Of a DNA stretch of 16,363 nt, positions 6,379-13,240 are shown one piece after another. The notes under the pieces are model-generated. The model was given only the letters and a program-made list of their open reading frames with translations, had not been told where the DNA came from and did not search any database. The stretch is from Chlamydiia bacterium (GTDB taxonomy: Bacteria > Chlamydiota > Chlamydiia > Chlamydiales > SM23-39), in contig JACQAR010000008.1 in assembly GCA_016194825.1 (NCBI GenBank), forward strand, positions 1-16,363, written 5' to 3'. Position numbers and translations under genes: made by a program. Positions within the stretch are counted from its first letter, which is position 1. Every line of letters starts with the position of its first letter.

Positions 6379-7749
6379 TTATCTGCCCCTGAGACGCCCT
6401 CTGGTCATAAAGCCGTCGTATCTTTTCATAAGTAGATGAGATTCAACCTGTTTTGTCGTGTCTAGGATCACACCTACGAGAATCAAAAGGGATGTCCCTC
6501 CAAAAAATTGGCTGATGTTCGCATCGACTCCCATGAGGCGTCCCACCAAAGAAGGGAGTATGGCGATCAATGCGAGGAAAATCGCTCCGGCTAACGTGAT
6601 GCGGCTCATGGTCGATTCTAAAAAGTCTTGAGTAGGCTTCCCTTGACGAATGCCAGGGATAAAGGCTCCGTTTTTCTTCATATCGGAGGCAATTTGCTCA
6701 GGTTTAAACTGGGTCGCGGTCCAGAAATAGGTAAAGAACAGGATCAGCGCGACGTAAAACAACATGTATACCCAGGTACCAGGAGAGATATAGCTCGCTA
6801 ACCGGCCCATCCAGGTCGTCTTGCCCAAAAATTGGCCAATTGTTGCAGGGAACATCAGCAGCGACGAGGCAAAAATGACGGGGACTACACCGGCATAATT
6901 CACTTTGAGGGGGATGTGGGAGGTGCCTCCTTGGACTTCATGGCGGCCCACAATCCGACGGGCATACTGAAGAGGGATTCTCCTTTGCCCTTGGATGACT
7001 AAAATGGTCCCTACCGCAATCACGATAAAGAGGAGGCAAAGGGCGATGAGAGAAACGAAGCTGAGCTGGCCTGCTTCCTGCGATTCGAGATTGAGCTGCT
7101 GGATGATCGATCCGATGGTGCTGGGGAAAGAAGAGACAATGCCTAATGCGATGATGAGACTAATCCCATTTCCAATGCCTCTTTCTGAAATTTGCTCTCC
7201 TACCCACATGAGCAACAGGGTTCCTGCCGTCATGGTGATCATCACGACGAGGTAAAAAAGAAGAGAAATGCCAAAAATTTGGGCATCGGCCAATTCAGGG
7301 ACAACAATGCCGGGGCTAGAGCGGTTGATGCCCAAGGCATATTTCGCAAAAAGCGCGGACTGAAAAAGGGAGATGACCAGCGTTGCCATGCGGGTCCATT
7401 TCGAGAGTTTTCTTTTTCCTTGATCAGGGCTTTCCCGAATCTCTCGCTGCATAGACGGGATGAGTGCAATCAACAGCTGCATGATGATGGTCGCTGTGAT
7501 ATAGGGCATGACTCCAAGCGCTAAGAGGGTCATTTTGGCAAAGGCACCACCTGAGAAAATATCGATCAACTGGAATAGATTTTGCCCGCCTCGAGTGGCA
7601 TATTTGAAGACGCTGATCGCCACATCGCCATTGATTCCTGGTACAGGAATGTAGGCGCCGATGCGACAGATCGCAAGAAGAACCAGAGTAAAAGATATTT
7701 TAGCTCTTAACTCTGGGATGGCAAAGATGCGGCGAATCGCGTCGATCAT
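6379..7749 (-). CDS. secY: preprotein translocase subunit SecY
   Basis: SecY is the ten-helix channel of the Sec translocon in the inner membrane, through which SecA drives secreted proteins and the ribosome inserts membrane proteins. Visible hallmarks are RIGAYIPVPGINGD in the first helix region (28-41), LFQLIDIFSGGAFAKMTLLA leading into the plug and second helix, GEQISERGIGNGISLII (186-202), the RRIPLQYARRIVGR cytoplasmic loop, and KKNGAFIPGIRQGKPTQDFL (355-374). The 456 residues are full length. It starts 3 bp after the rplO stop. adk and map, which follow secY in many bacteria, are absent, as in Chlamydia. Confidence 0.98.
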   Translation of the reverse strand: MIDAIRRIFAIPELRAKISFTLVLLAICRIGAYIPVPGINGDVAISVFKYATRGGQNLFQLIDIFSGGAFAKMTLLALGVMPYITATIIMQLLIALIPSMQREIRESPDQGKRKLSKWTRMATLVISLFQSALFAKYALGINRSSPGIVVPELADAQIFGISLLFYLVVMITMTAGTLLLMWVGEQISERGIGNGISLIIALGIVSSFPSTIGSIIQQLNLESQEAGQLSFVSLIALCLLFIVIAVGTILVIQGQRRIPLQYARRIVGRHEVQGGTSHIPLKVNYAGVVPVIFASSLLMFPATIGQFLGKTTWMGRLASYISPGTWVYMLFYVALILFFTYFWTATQFKPEQIASDMKKNGAFIPGIRQGKPTQDFLESTMSRITLAGAIFLALIAILPSLVGRLMGVDANISQFFGGTSLLILVGVILDTTKQVESHLLMKRYDGFMTRGRLRGR

Positions 7750-7752
7750 GAT

Positions 7753-8107
7753 CTATTCCACTACCGTGAATGCAATCGATTTGGCCTGGAGCTTTTCAGC
7801 TGCGGCTGCTGAATAGGCATCGGCTTCAATCTTTACTTTTTTGTTCAGATCGCCATCTGCCAAAATTTTGATGCCTCCAGGAACTCTGCGAGGAGCGTCC
7901 GCGCGTAAATCCTCGGATAGGCAGTTTGCGATAGAGAGGGACTTGTCCCCCTTCATATCCAAATCGCTTCCGGTATCCGGCTCGGGCGCTATCGCCTTTG
8001 CCGCCGCGTCCTGAAGTGGCTCCTCGTTTAGAACCAATCCCGCGTCCTACGCGTTGGACTTTCTTTTTGGGACGAGATGTATTTTGTAAATTGGATAGGT
8101 TCATCAT
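7753..8107 (-). pseudogene. rplO: rplO (ribosomal protein L15), internally deleted and frameshifted
   Basis: Two frames together encode both ends of L15. From the ATG at 8107 (overlapping the rpsE stop as ATGA; ATG 8104 is possible) the first frame gives NLSNLQNTSRPKKK, GRGIGSKRG, FGYEGGQVPLYRKLP and RGFTRGR. The other frame, ending at TAG 7753, gives VPGGIKILADGDLNKKVK and YSAAAAEKLQAKSIAFTVVE. L15 normally has about 40 more residues between these blocks, and the joined gene of 355 nt is out of frame. The break is near 7893-7900. The missing length must be 2 modulo 3, roughly 120 nt. As it stands no full L15 can be made. The neighbouring genes are intact, so sequence or assembly error is a serious alternative to true loss. 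Confidence 0.85.
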
Positions 8108-8613
8108 AGCGATTCCTTCCCTTGTCTTTCTGCAAAGCAAAGTTCCCGATTTTTGAGCATGAAGAGGGCTTTGAATGTCGCCTTGACCTGGTTGAGCGGA
8201 TTATTCGATCCGAGGTTTTTGGCAATCACATCTTTGACACCGCCTAATTCTAACACGGAGCGCACCTTCGATCCGGCGACTATGCCTGTACCTTGGGGAG
8301 CTGGCTTCAATAGGATTTTAGCGCCATCCCATTCGACATAGACTTCGTGAGGGATGGTAGTCCCTTCCATCTCGATCGTATAGATGTTTTTGCGCGCTGC
8401 CTCCGATCCTTTGCGAATGGCATCGGATACTTCATTGGCTTTCGCAAACCCATATCCTACGTGCCCTTGTCCATCACCGACGAGGATGAGCGCGGAAAAA
8501 CTAAATTTTCGGCCCCCTTTCACGACTTTGGCGCAACGGTTGATGTACAGAACCTTTTCCTCAAACTCGGTTCCTATCTCTTCCTGTCGTTTTTTTTCAG
8601 GCTTCCTTGCCAT
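8104..8613 (-). CDS. rpsE: 30S ribosomal protein S5
   Basis: S5 lies at the mRNA entry channel and influences decoding accuracy. The double-stranded-RNA-binding N-terminal domain (about 18-82) has VLYINRCAKVVKGGRKFSFS and VGDGQGHVGYGFAKANEVSDAIRK (partial quotation). The C-terminal domain has LLKPAPQGTGIVAGSKVRSVL and GVKDVIAKNLGSNNPLN. The 169 residues are complete. The start lies 17 bp after the damaged rplR, and the stop overlaps the rplO start. rpmD (L30), which separates rpsE and rplO in many bacteria, is absent, as in Chlamydia. Confidence 0.97.
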   Translation of the reverse strand: MARKPEKKRQEEIGTEFEEKVLYINRCAKVVKGGRKFSFSALILVGDGQGHVGYGFAKANEVSDAIRKGSEAARKNIYTIEMEGTTIPHEVYVEWDGAKILLKPAPQGTGIVAGSKVRSVLELGGVKDVIAKNLGSNNPLNQVKATFKALFMLKNRELCFAERQGKESL

Positions 8614-8630
8614 GTGTATTCCCTATTCTT

Positions 8631-8853
8631 TTATAGTTGCAATCCAGCTTCGCGCGCACCTTCAGCGAGTTCTGCGATCACACCGTGATACTTATTAACG
8701 CCTCGATCAAAGATGATGCTTTGGATATTTTTTTGCTTTGCCAATTCGGCAATTTGCTTGCCAATTGTGCGTGCTGCCTCCGCGCAATTTTTTGCGCACT
8801 CTCATCACTCTCCGCTTGCGAGCAACCAATTTACGAATGTTTGAATGATCCAT
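8631..8853 (-). pseudogene. rplR: rplR (ribosomal protein L18), internally deleted and frameshifted
   Basis: From the ATG at 8853 the frame reads MDHSNIRKLVARKRRVMRVR then KKLRG, the normal L18 N-terminus, then changes to unrelated sequence and stops after about 44 codons. In another frame the L18 C-terminal half continues at once: ARTIGKQIAELAKQ, SIIFDRGVNKYHG and ELAEGAREAGLQL, with TAA at 8631. About 50 residues (the PRLSVF...N-HI-AQ-IDD...TL segment, including most of the 5S rRNA-binding fold) are missing. The junction is close to 8775-8781, directly after a GCGCAA-AAAA-TTGCGC palindrome (8782-8797). The missing length is 2 modulo 3, near 150 nt. Flanking spacing is normal: 3 bp to rplF and 17 bp to rpsE. 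Confidence 0.87.
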
Positions 8854-8856
8854 AGA

Positions 8857-9405
8857 TTACGCTTTTCCTTTGGCTGCTTTGCCCTCTTTCTTACGAACAT
8901 ACTCATTTTCATACCGAATCCCTTTTCCTTTATAGGGTTCGGGTGGTTTTACAGCGCGCACAGCAGCTGCAAATCGTCCTATTTCGTTTTTATCGGGTCC
9001 TTTGATGATGATTAAAACGCCTTTGTCGACTAGGACTTGGACGTTTTTCGGGATCGGAACAGCGGTCGGATGGGAAAACCCGACTTGTAGATCGAGCTTT
9101 TGTCCTTGTACGTTGGCACGATAGCCGACACCTACCATAGAAAGGCGTACTTCGTATCCTTCAGAAACACCGATGATGTGGTTCTTGAGCAGGGCGCGAT
9201 ATAGGCCATACACTGCATTGGAAGGGCCTTTTTCTTCAGCTCGTTCCAACAGAGCCATCGAATCTTCGATTTTTAGACTCAGGCCTGGGGGCAATAGTAA
9301 CTGTAAACTCCCATTTTTTCCCTTGATGTCGATCTGACCATTTTTCGATGCTTTGATCTCAACTCCTTTGGGGAGAGGGATCGGGGTCTTTCCAAGTCTT
9401 GACAT
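8857..9405 (-). CDS. rplF: 50S ribosomal protein L6
   Basis: L6 is a two-domain protein at the base of the L7/L12 stalk near the factor-binding site. The N-terminal repeat starts MSRLGKTPIPLPKGVEI, and the centre has YGLYRALLKNHIIGVSEGYE. The second repeat carries the strongly conserved VGYRANVQGQKLDLQVGFSHP. The C-terminal part has IKGPDKNEIGRFAAAVRAVKPPEPYKGKG (quoted in part as PDKNEIGRFAA and PPEPYKGKGIRYE) and a Lys/Ala tail. The 182 residues are complete. GAGGAT lies upstream of the ATG, and rpsH ends 17 bp before. Confidence 0.97.
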   Translation of the reverse strand: MSRLGKTPIPLPKGVEIKASKNGQIDIKGKNGSLQLLLPPGLSLKIEDSMALLERAEEKGPSNAVYGLYRALLKNHIIGVSEGYEVRLSMVGVGYRANVQGQKLDLQVGFSHPTAVPIPKNVQVLVDKGVLIIIKGPDKNEIGRFAAAVRAVKPPEPYKGKGIRYENEYVRKKEGKAAKGKA

Positions 9406-9422
9406 AGTGCGTTATCCTCTTC

Positions 9423-9815
9423 TTACCAAACCGTGCACAGCAATTCGCCGCCCACTTTGAGATTTCTGGCTGTTTCACCATCGATCACTCCCTGAGGAGT
9501 GCTCAAAATGGCAATCCCCATGCCATTGAAAACGCGGGGGATATCGCGATAACCGATGTATTGGCGCACGCCACAGGTGGACACGCGCTGCAACCCGTGA
9601 ATGACTGTCTCGCGGTATTTTGTATAGCGCAGAAACACCCGGATCTTCCGAGTTTGTTCATTGACCAAGAAATTTTCGACAAATCCATGATGTTTCATGA
9701 TTTCGAGCATCTTTACCTTGATCTTGCTATAGCTAATATCGACGTAACGGTGACGTACGTCCTTCGCATTGCGAATCTTGGTAAGCAATTCTGCAATGGG
9801 ATCATTGAATGACAT
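9423..9815 (-). CDS. rpsH: 30S ribosomal protein S8
   Basis: S8 binds the central domain of 16S rRNA early in small-subunit assembly. The N-terminal domain has DPIAELLTKIRNA and YSKIKVKMLEIMKHHGFVEN. The C-terminal domain has VFNGMGIAILSTPQGVIDGE and the family-typical ending GGELLCTVW. The 130 residues match the family. In Chlamydia, as here, it follows rplE directly, with no rpsN (S14) between. The gene is intact although its neighbour rplE is shortened. Confidence 0.97.
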   Translation of the reverse strand: MSFNDPIAELLTKIRNAKDVRHRYVDISYSKIKVKMLEIMKHHGFVENFLVNEQTRKIRVFLRYTKYRETVIHGLQRVSTCGVRQYIGYRDIPRVFNGMGIAILSTPQGVIDGETARNLKVGGELLCTVW

Positions 9816-9823
9816 AATTTCTC

Positions 9824-10282
9824 CTACTTAAACGGAAAGCCCAACAAAGTGAGTAATTCAATACAATCTTCATCGGTCTGTGCCGATGTGACAAGAGCCA
9901 CGTAATTTCCCTGTCCGTCACATTTTTTAGGTAACCCGCGGAAGTCAGGGATGCGAGGCGCTACGATATGGCAAAAGCGATCGAGAAAATCATACATCCG
10001 TTTTCCGCGCAGCGTTACCATCAGTCCGATCGGTTGCCCTTCTCGCAATTTAAAATTCGAGATCGCTTTTTTCGATTTGGTCACTACAGGCTTTTGTCCA
10101 GAGAGCATCATCAGCTCATCGCTGTGCTCTTGGAGGGCATTTTTATCTTTCAGCGCCTGAGCCAGTCCCATGCTGATAACGATCTTCCTGAGAACGGGCA
10201 ACGACATCACGCTTTGATTGGGGTGTTTCTCTTTTAGCTGTGGAAGAACTTCTTCCTTATATTTTTGCATCAATCTAGACAT
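9824..10282 (-). CDS. rplE: 50S ribosomal protein L5, shortened by an internal in-frame gap
   Basis: L5 binds 5S rRNA in the central protuberance and bridges to S13 and P-site tRNA. The start MSRLMQKYKEEVLPQLKEK, the block LPVLRKIVISMGLAQALKDK, the segment GQKPVVTKSKKAISNFKLRE and RIPDFRGLPKKCDGQGNY are all normal. After GNY (about residue 127) the sequence goes straight to VALVTSAQTDEDC. Other L5 proteins have about 25 more residues here, including the conserved IFPEI block and the RGM motif. Length is 152 instead of about 180. The loss is in frame, so a protein could be made, but a strongly conserved segment is absent. Confidence 0.92.
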   Translation of the reverse strand: MSRLMQKYKEEVLPQLKEKHPNQSVMSLPVLRKIVISMGLAQALKDKNALQEHSDELMMLSGQKPVVTKSKKAISNFKLREGQPIGLMVTLRGKRMYDFLDRFCHIVAPRIPDFRGLPKKCDGQGNYVALVTSAQTDEDCIELLTLLGFPFK

Positions 10283-10285
10283 GGT

Positions 10286-10618
10286 TTATCCGACTTTTTT
10301 TATGGAGCGATACACGCTCTTTTTCTCTTTTCTGTAGACGAGCTCACGCTGTCCATCATCCTTTTTCCGGACGCTGAGTTTGATCCGGTTTCCCTGTTTA
10401 TCTGCTAGACTGACGTTCGAAATATGGATCGCTACTTCCATTTCGACGACACGCCCACCGGGAGTTTGCTGATTTCTTCGCAAGTGCTTCTTGCGGATGT
10501 TGACACCCTGCACCAGCACCCGGTCTTCCGACCGCTTCAACACTTCCCCTGTTTTGCCTTTATCATTTCCGGCAACGACGACCACCTGGTCGCCTTTTCG
10601 AATCCATTTGGAACTCAT
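10286..10618 (-). CDS. rplX: 50S ribosomal protein L24
   Basis: L24 is an assembly initiator that binds 23S rRNA near the tunnel exit. A KOW motif lies at about 7-34 (KGDQVVVVAGNDKGKTGEVL). Further on come VQGVNIRKKHLRRNQQTPGG and the IHISNVSLAD strand. The 110 residues equal the chlamydial length. The ATG overlaps the rplN stop by one base (TAATG) and rplE follows after 3 bp, so the three are probably translationally coupled. Confidence 0.97.
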   Translation of the reverse strand: MSSKWIRKGDQVVVVAGNDKGKTGEVLKRSEDRVLVQGVNIRKKHLRRNQQTPGGRVVEMEVAIHISNVSLADKQGNRIKLSVRKKDDGQRELVYRKEKKSVYRSIKKVG

Positions 10619-10986
10619 TAAATCACCTCTGGAGCAAGCGAACTGATCTTGACAAATCCCCCATCTCGCAGCTCCCGCGCGATCGGTCCAAAGATACGTG
10701 TTCCTTGCGGATTGTTTTTATCGTCAATGATGACGCAGCTGTTATCATAAAACCGGAGCATCGATCCATCTTTGCGGCGAATGTAACTTTTCGTGCGAAC
10801 CACAACAGCTCTCACGACCTGTCCCTTTTTCACAGCCCCTTTTGGGTCGGCCTCTTTGACCGCACAGATGATGATATCACCGACCCCGGCGTAGCGCTTT
10901 CTCGTTCCACCGAGCACGCGAAAACAACGAACACGCTTTGCACCAGTATTATCGGCTACTTCCAGATTGGTTTCTTGTTGAATCAT
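10618..10986 (-). CDS. rplN: 50S ribosomal protein L14
   Basis: L14 lies at the subunit interface, next to L19 and helix 95 of 23S rRNA. The N-terminus MIQQETNLEVADNTGAKRVR, the block GDIIICAVKEADPKGAVKKG, and VVVRTKSYIRRKDGSMLRF are textbook. The end reads IFGPIARELRDGGFVKISSLAPEVI (read in part). The 122 residues match E. coli and Chlamydia. This is the first gene of the spc block. It follows rpsQ after 3 bp with no sign of a separate promoter, so the S10 and spc blocks appear joined. Confidence 0.98.
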   Translation of the reverse strand: MIQQETNLEVADNTGAKRVRCFRVLGGTRKRYAGVGDIIICAVKEADPKGAVKKGQVVRAVVVRTKSYIRRKDGSMLRFYDNSCVIIDDKNNPQGTRIFGPIARELRDGGFVKISSLAPEVI

Positions 10987-10989
10987 ACT

Positions 10990-11280
10990 TCACTCATCCT
11001 TCATGGCCGGCTGTTGTCCGTTCGTGGCGAGGACTTCAATCACGCGCCATCTCTTCAATTTGGAAAGAGGGCGAGTCTCCATGAGTCGCACTTTTTGGCC
11101 AATTTCCAGTGCATTACTCTCATCATGAGCGTAATACTTTTTCGCTCTCTCGATGACCTTCCGGTACATCGGATGTCTCATTTTACGTGCGACTTTCACG
11201 GTGACCGTTTTTTCCATTTGATTTGCGATCACAACGCCAACGATTTCTTTGCGTTTTCCTCGGGGGGTGGCTGTACTCAT
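10990..11280 (-). CDS. rpsQ: 30S ribosomal protein S17
   Basis: S17 is an OB-fold small-subunit assembly protein that binds helix 11 of 16S rRNA. The core GKRKEIVGVVIANQMEKTVT, VARKMRHPMYRKVI, YYAHDESNALEIGQKVRL and METRPLSKLKRWRVIEV is complete. The 96 residues include a C-terminal extension of about 10 residues compared with shorter homologs. The start overlaps the rpmC stop as ATGA. Confidence 0.97.
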   Translation of the reverse strand: MSTATPRGKRKEIVGVVIANQMEKTVTVKVARKMRHPMYRKVIERAKKYYAHDESNALEIGQKVRLMETRPLSKLKRWRVIEVLATNGQQPAMKDE

Positions 11281-11483
11281 GCGGCTCCACTCACGGTTTG
11301 TTTCTGGGTCAGCGCGGTCAATGCACGCGCCTTTTCTTTTCTCTTCTGCTTCAACAGGTGCGGTTTTTCCAATTTGCGCTGGATCGCAAGCTCATTGCGG
11401 AGCTTGAAAATTTCCTGATCCAAATCGCGCACAGCGGCCCGCAATTCCTCTGCAGATTGATCTTTAAATTCTCTTTTCATCAT
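11277..11483 (-). CDS. rpmC: 50S ribosomal protein L29
   Basis: L29 is a small two-helix protein beside the peptide exit, where it helps dock SRP and trigger factor. The 68 residues show the coiled pattern FKDQSAEELRAAVRDLDQEI and FKLRNELAIQRKLEKPHLLK, then an RKEKARALTALTQK tail. Two consecutive Met codons (11483 and 11480) are possible starts; the first overlaps the rplP stop by one base. The 3' end overlaps rpsQ by four bases. Confidence 0.95.
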   Translation of the reverse strand: MMKREFKDQSAEELRAAVRDLDQEIFKLRNELAIQRKLEKPHLLKQKRKEKARALTALTQKQTVSGAA

Positions 11484-11902
11484 TAGACTCTTTCCAATCG
11501 GTCTACAAATTTTGTGCGGATGGGCAACTTAGCAGCCGCCAACCGGAGCGCTTCTTGCGCTTCTTCACGGGTTACTCCCCCTACTTCAAAGAGGATACGC
11601 CCTGGGCGGACTGTAGCCACATAGTGGTCCACAGCGCCTTTTCCTGTACCCATACGAGTTTCAGCAGGCTTTTTGCTGATCGGCTTATCGGGAAAAATCC
11701 GGATCCATACTTGCCCTTTTCTGCTGAAAAAGCGGCTGATGGTCACGCGGCATGCTTCAATTTGCTGCGCTGTAATCCAGGTGCGATCCAGGGCTTGCAT
11801 CCCATAATCGCCAAACTCTACATAGCTCCCCCCTTTCGAGAGGCCGCGCATGTTTCCCTTTTGTTGCTTCCGATATTTGGTTCTCTTGGGGCTCAAAGAC
11901 AT
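11483..11902 (-). CDS. rplP: 50S ribosomal protein L16
   Basis: L16 organises the A-tRNA site of the large subunit. The N-terminus SPKRTKYRKQQKGNMRG, then ALDRTWITAQQIEACRVTI, then VWIRIFPDKPISKKPAETRM and GTGKGAVDHYVATVRPGRIL, are diagnostic. The 139 residues are complete. A 2-bp gap separates it from rpsC, and its stop overlaps the rpmC start. Confidence 0.97.
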   Translation of the reverse strand: MSLSPKRTKYRKQQKGNMRGLSKGGSYVEFGDYGMQALDRTWITAQQIEACRVTISRFFSRKGQVWIRIFPDKPISKKPAETRMGTGKGAVDHYVATVRPGRILFEVGGVTREEAQEALRLAAAKLPIRTKFVDRLERV

Positions 11903-11904
11903 GA

Positions 11905-12561
11905 TTAACCTCCCACCTGTGCTTTTATAGGCGCTAGGATCTCTTCGCCTCGGTTAATCCACACTTTAACACCGATCGAACCGTAGGTTGTCTCAGCTCT
12001 TCCTGGCGCATAGTCGATGTCAGAGCGGATTGTATGCAGAGGAATTCTACCTTCTTTATACCACTCAACTCGGGCAATCTCTGCACCACCAATCCTTCCG
12101 GAAATCTGCACTTTGACTCCCGCTGCGCCTGCATCCATGGTCGTCTGCATCGCTTTCTTGAGAACGCGTCTAAAGGGGATCCGCCGCTCCAATTGCTTTG
12201 CGATCCCATCGGCCACGAGTTTGGCATCGAGATCAGGTCTTTTGATCTCTTCGACTTCTATCCAAACTTCCTTTCCAGTGAGAGCACGGAGTTCGTTTTT
12301 CAGGATATCGATCTCTGCGCCTTTCTTCCCGATCACAAGACCTGGACGCGCTGTATGGATGGTCACTTCAATTTTGCCGCTCATCCGCTTGATCTGGACG
12401 CGAGAGGCGCCTTGGCATGCGGGTTTGGAGAGCAGATACTGGCGGATTTTCTTATCCTCTCCAATCAGCGACCCAAATTCTTGCTTATTGGCAAACCAAG
12501 TCGACAACCATCGCTTGCGGCGCACGAGGCGAAATCCAATTGGCGATACTTTTTGTCCCAT
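11905..12561 (-). CDS. rpsC: 30S ribosomal protein S3
   Basis: S3 helps form the mRNA entry channel and its helicase activity. The N-terminus MGQKVSPIGFRLVRRKRW is standard. The KH domain contains the GLVIGKKGAEIDILKNEL loop (about 74-91). The C-terminal domain has VKVQISGRIGGAEIARVEWY, GRIPLHTIRSDIDYA and the final GVKVWINRGEEI. The 218 residues are complete and of chlamydial length. The upstream gap to rplV is 15 bp, with CTAAGAGGAAAA as the likely ribosome-binding region. Confidence 0.98.
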   Translation of the reverse strand: MGQKVSPIGFRLVRRKRWLSTWFANKQEFGSLIGEDKKIRQYLLSKPACQGASRVQIKRMSGKIEVTIHTARPGLVIGKKGAEIDILKNELRALTGKEVWIEVEEIKRPDLDAKLVADGIAKQLERRIPFRRVLKKAMQTTMDAGAAGVKVQISGRIGGAEIARVEWYKEGRIPLHTIRSDIDYAPGRAETTYGSIGVKVWINRGEEILAPIKAQVGG

Positions 12562-12576
12562 ATATGTTTTTTCCTC

Positions 12577-12918
12577 TTAGGTCATCTCTTTTGTCACAAC
12601 GACTGTGAAGTGGCTTGTCCGTTTATTCACTGGCACAGAGGAACCTCGGCTGCGGGCCTTGGCTCGTCTCAGGATTGGACCTGCATCGACTCGCACTTCG
12701 TACACTTTGAGCGCTTCTCTGCGTGCATCGATCTGCGTTTCAGCATTGGCCACTGCGCTGTCTAAAGTTTTTTTTAAGAGTCTGCCGCCCCGTAATTTCG
12801 AATAGAGCAATTGGAGCGATGCTTTCTCTACGCTCAATCCACGGATGAGATCGGCTGCGTAGCGCGCCTTTCGTGGAGAGATCCGGATGTATTTTGAAAC
12901 AGCTTTTGCAAATTGCAT
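12577..12918 (-). CDS. rplV: 50S ribosomal protein L22
   Basis: L22 lines the peptide exit tunnel with a long beta hairpin, the site of macrolide resistance mutations. The protein has YIRISPRKARYAADLIRG near the start, then KLRGGRLLKKTLDSAVANAE. The hairpin region is VRVDAGPILRRAKARSRGSS (about 75-94), with the tip residues intact, followed by RTSHFTVVV. The 113 residues are complete. It lies 6 bp after rpsS. Confidence 0.97.
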   Translation of the reverse strand: MQFAKAVSKYIRISPRKARYAADLIRGLSVEKASLQLLYSKLRGGRLLKKTLDSAVANAETQIDARREALKVYEVRVDAGPILRRAKARSRGSSVPVNKRTSHFTVVVTKEMT

Positions 12919-12924
12919 CGGTCT

Positions 12925-13236
12925 TTAGCCTCCTTGGCTTGCTGGTGCTGGGGCTGCGCCTTGCAGCTCTGCAGCTGTTTTCTTGGGGTGCCCTTTAAAT
13001 TGGCGCGTCGGCGAAAACTCACCGAGTCTATGTCCTACCATGTTTTCAGACACGTACACCGAGATGAATTTCTTCCCGTTGTGGACATCAAATGTATGTC
13101 CTACCATTTCCGGAATAATCATCGATCGTCGCGACCATGTCTTGATGGCTTTCTTGGAACCCTCAGCAGTACTTTTCAATACTTTCGCCATCAAATGATG
13201 GTCGACAAAAGGTCCTTTCTTCAGAGATCTTCCCAT
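12925..13236 (-). CDS. rpsS: 30S ribosomal protein S19
   Basis: S19 sits in the head of the small subunit with S13. The sequence MGRSLKKGPFVDHHLMAKV, WSRRSMIIPEMVGHTFDVHN, and GHRLGEFSPTRQFKGHPKK is unmistakable. After the normal end at about residue 85 there is an Ala/Pro/Gly/Gln-rich tail (AAELQGAAPAPASQGG), longer than in E. coli. It lies 4 bp after rplB. Confidence 0.97.
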   Translation of the reverse strand: MGRSLKKGPFVDHHLMAKVLKSTAEGSKKAIKTWSRRSMIIPEMVGHTFDVHNGKKFISVYVSENMVGHRLGEFSPTRQFKGHPKKTAAELQGAAPAPASQGG

Positions 13237-13240
13237 GTCT

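Noticed and set aside
7753..8107. programmed frameshifting as explanation for rplO and rplR
   Set aside because: Frameshifting would restore the frame but not the roughly 40 to 50 conserved residues missing from each gene; no slippery site with a downstream pseudoknot is evident.
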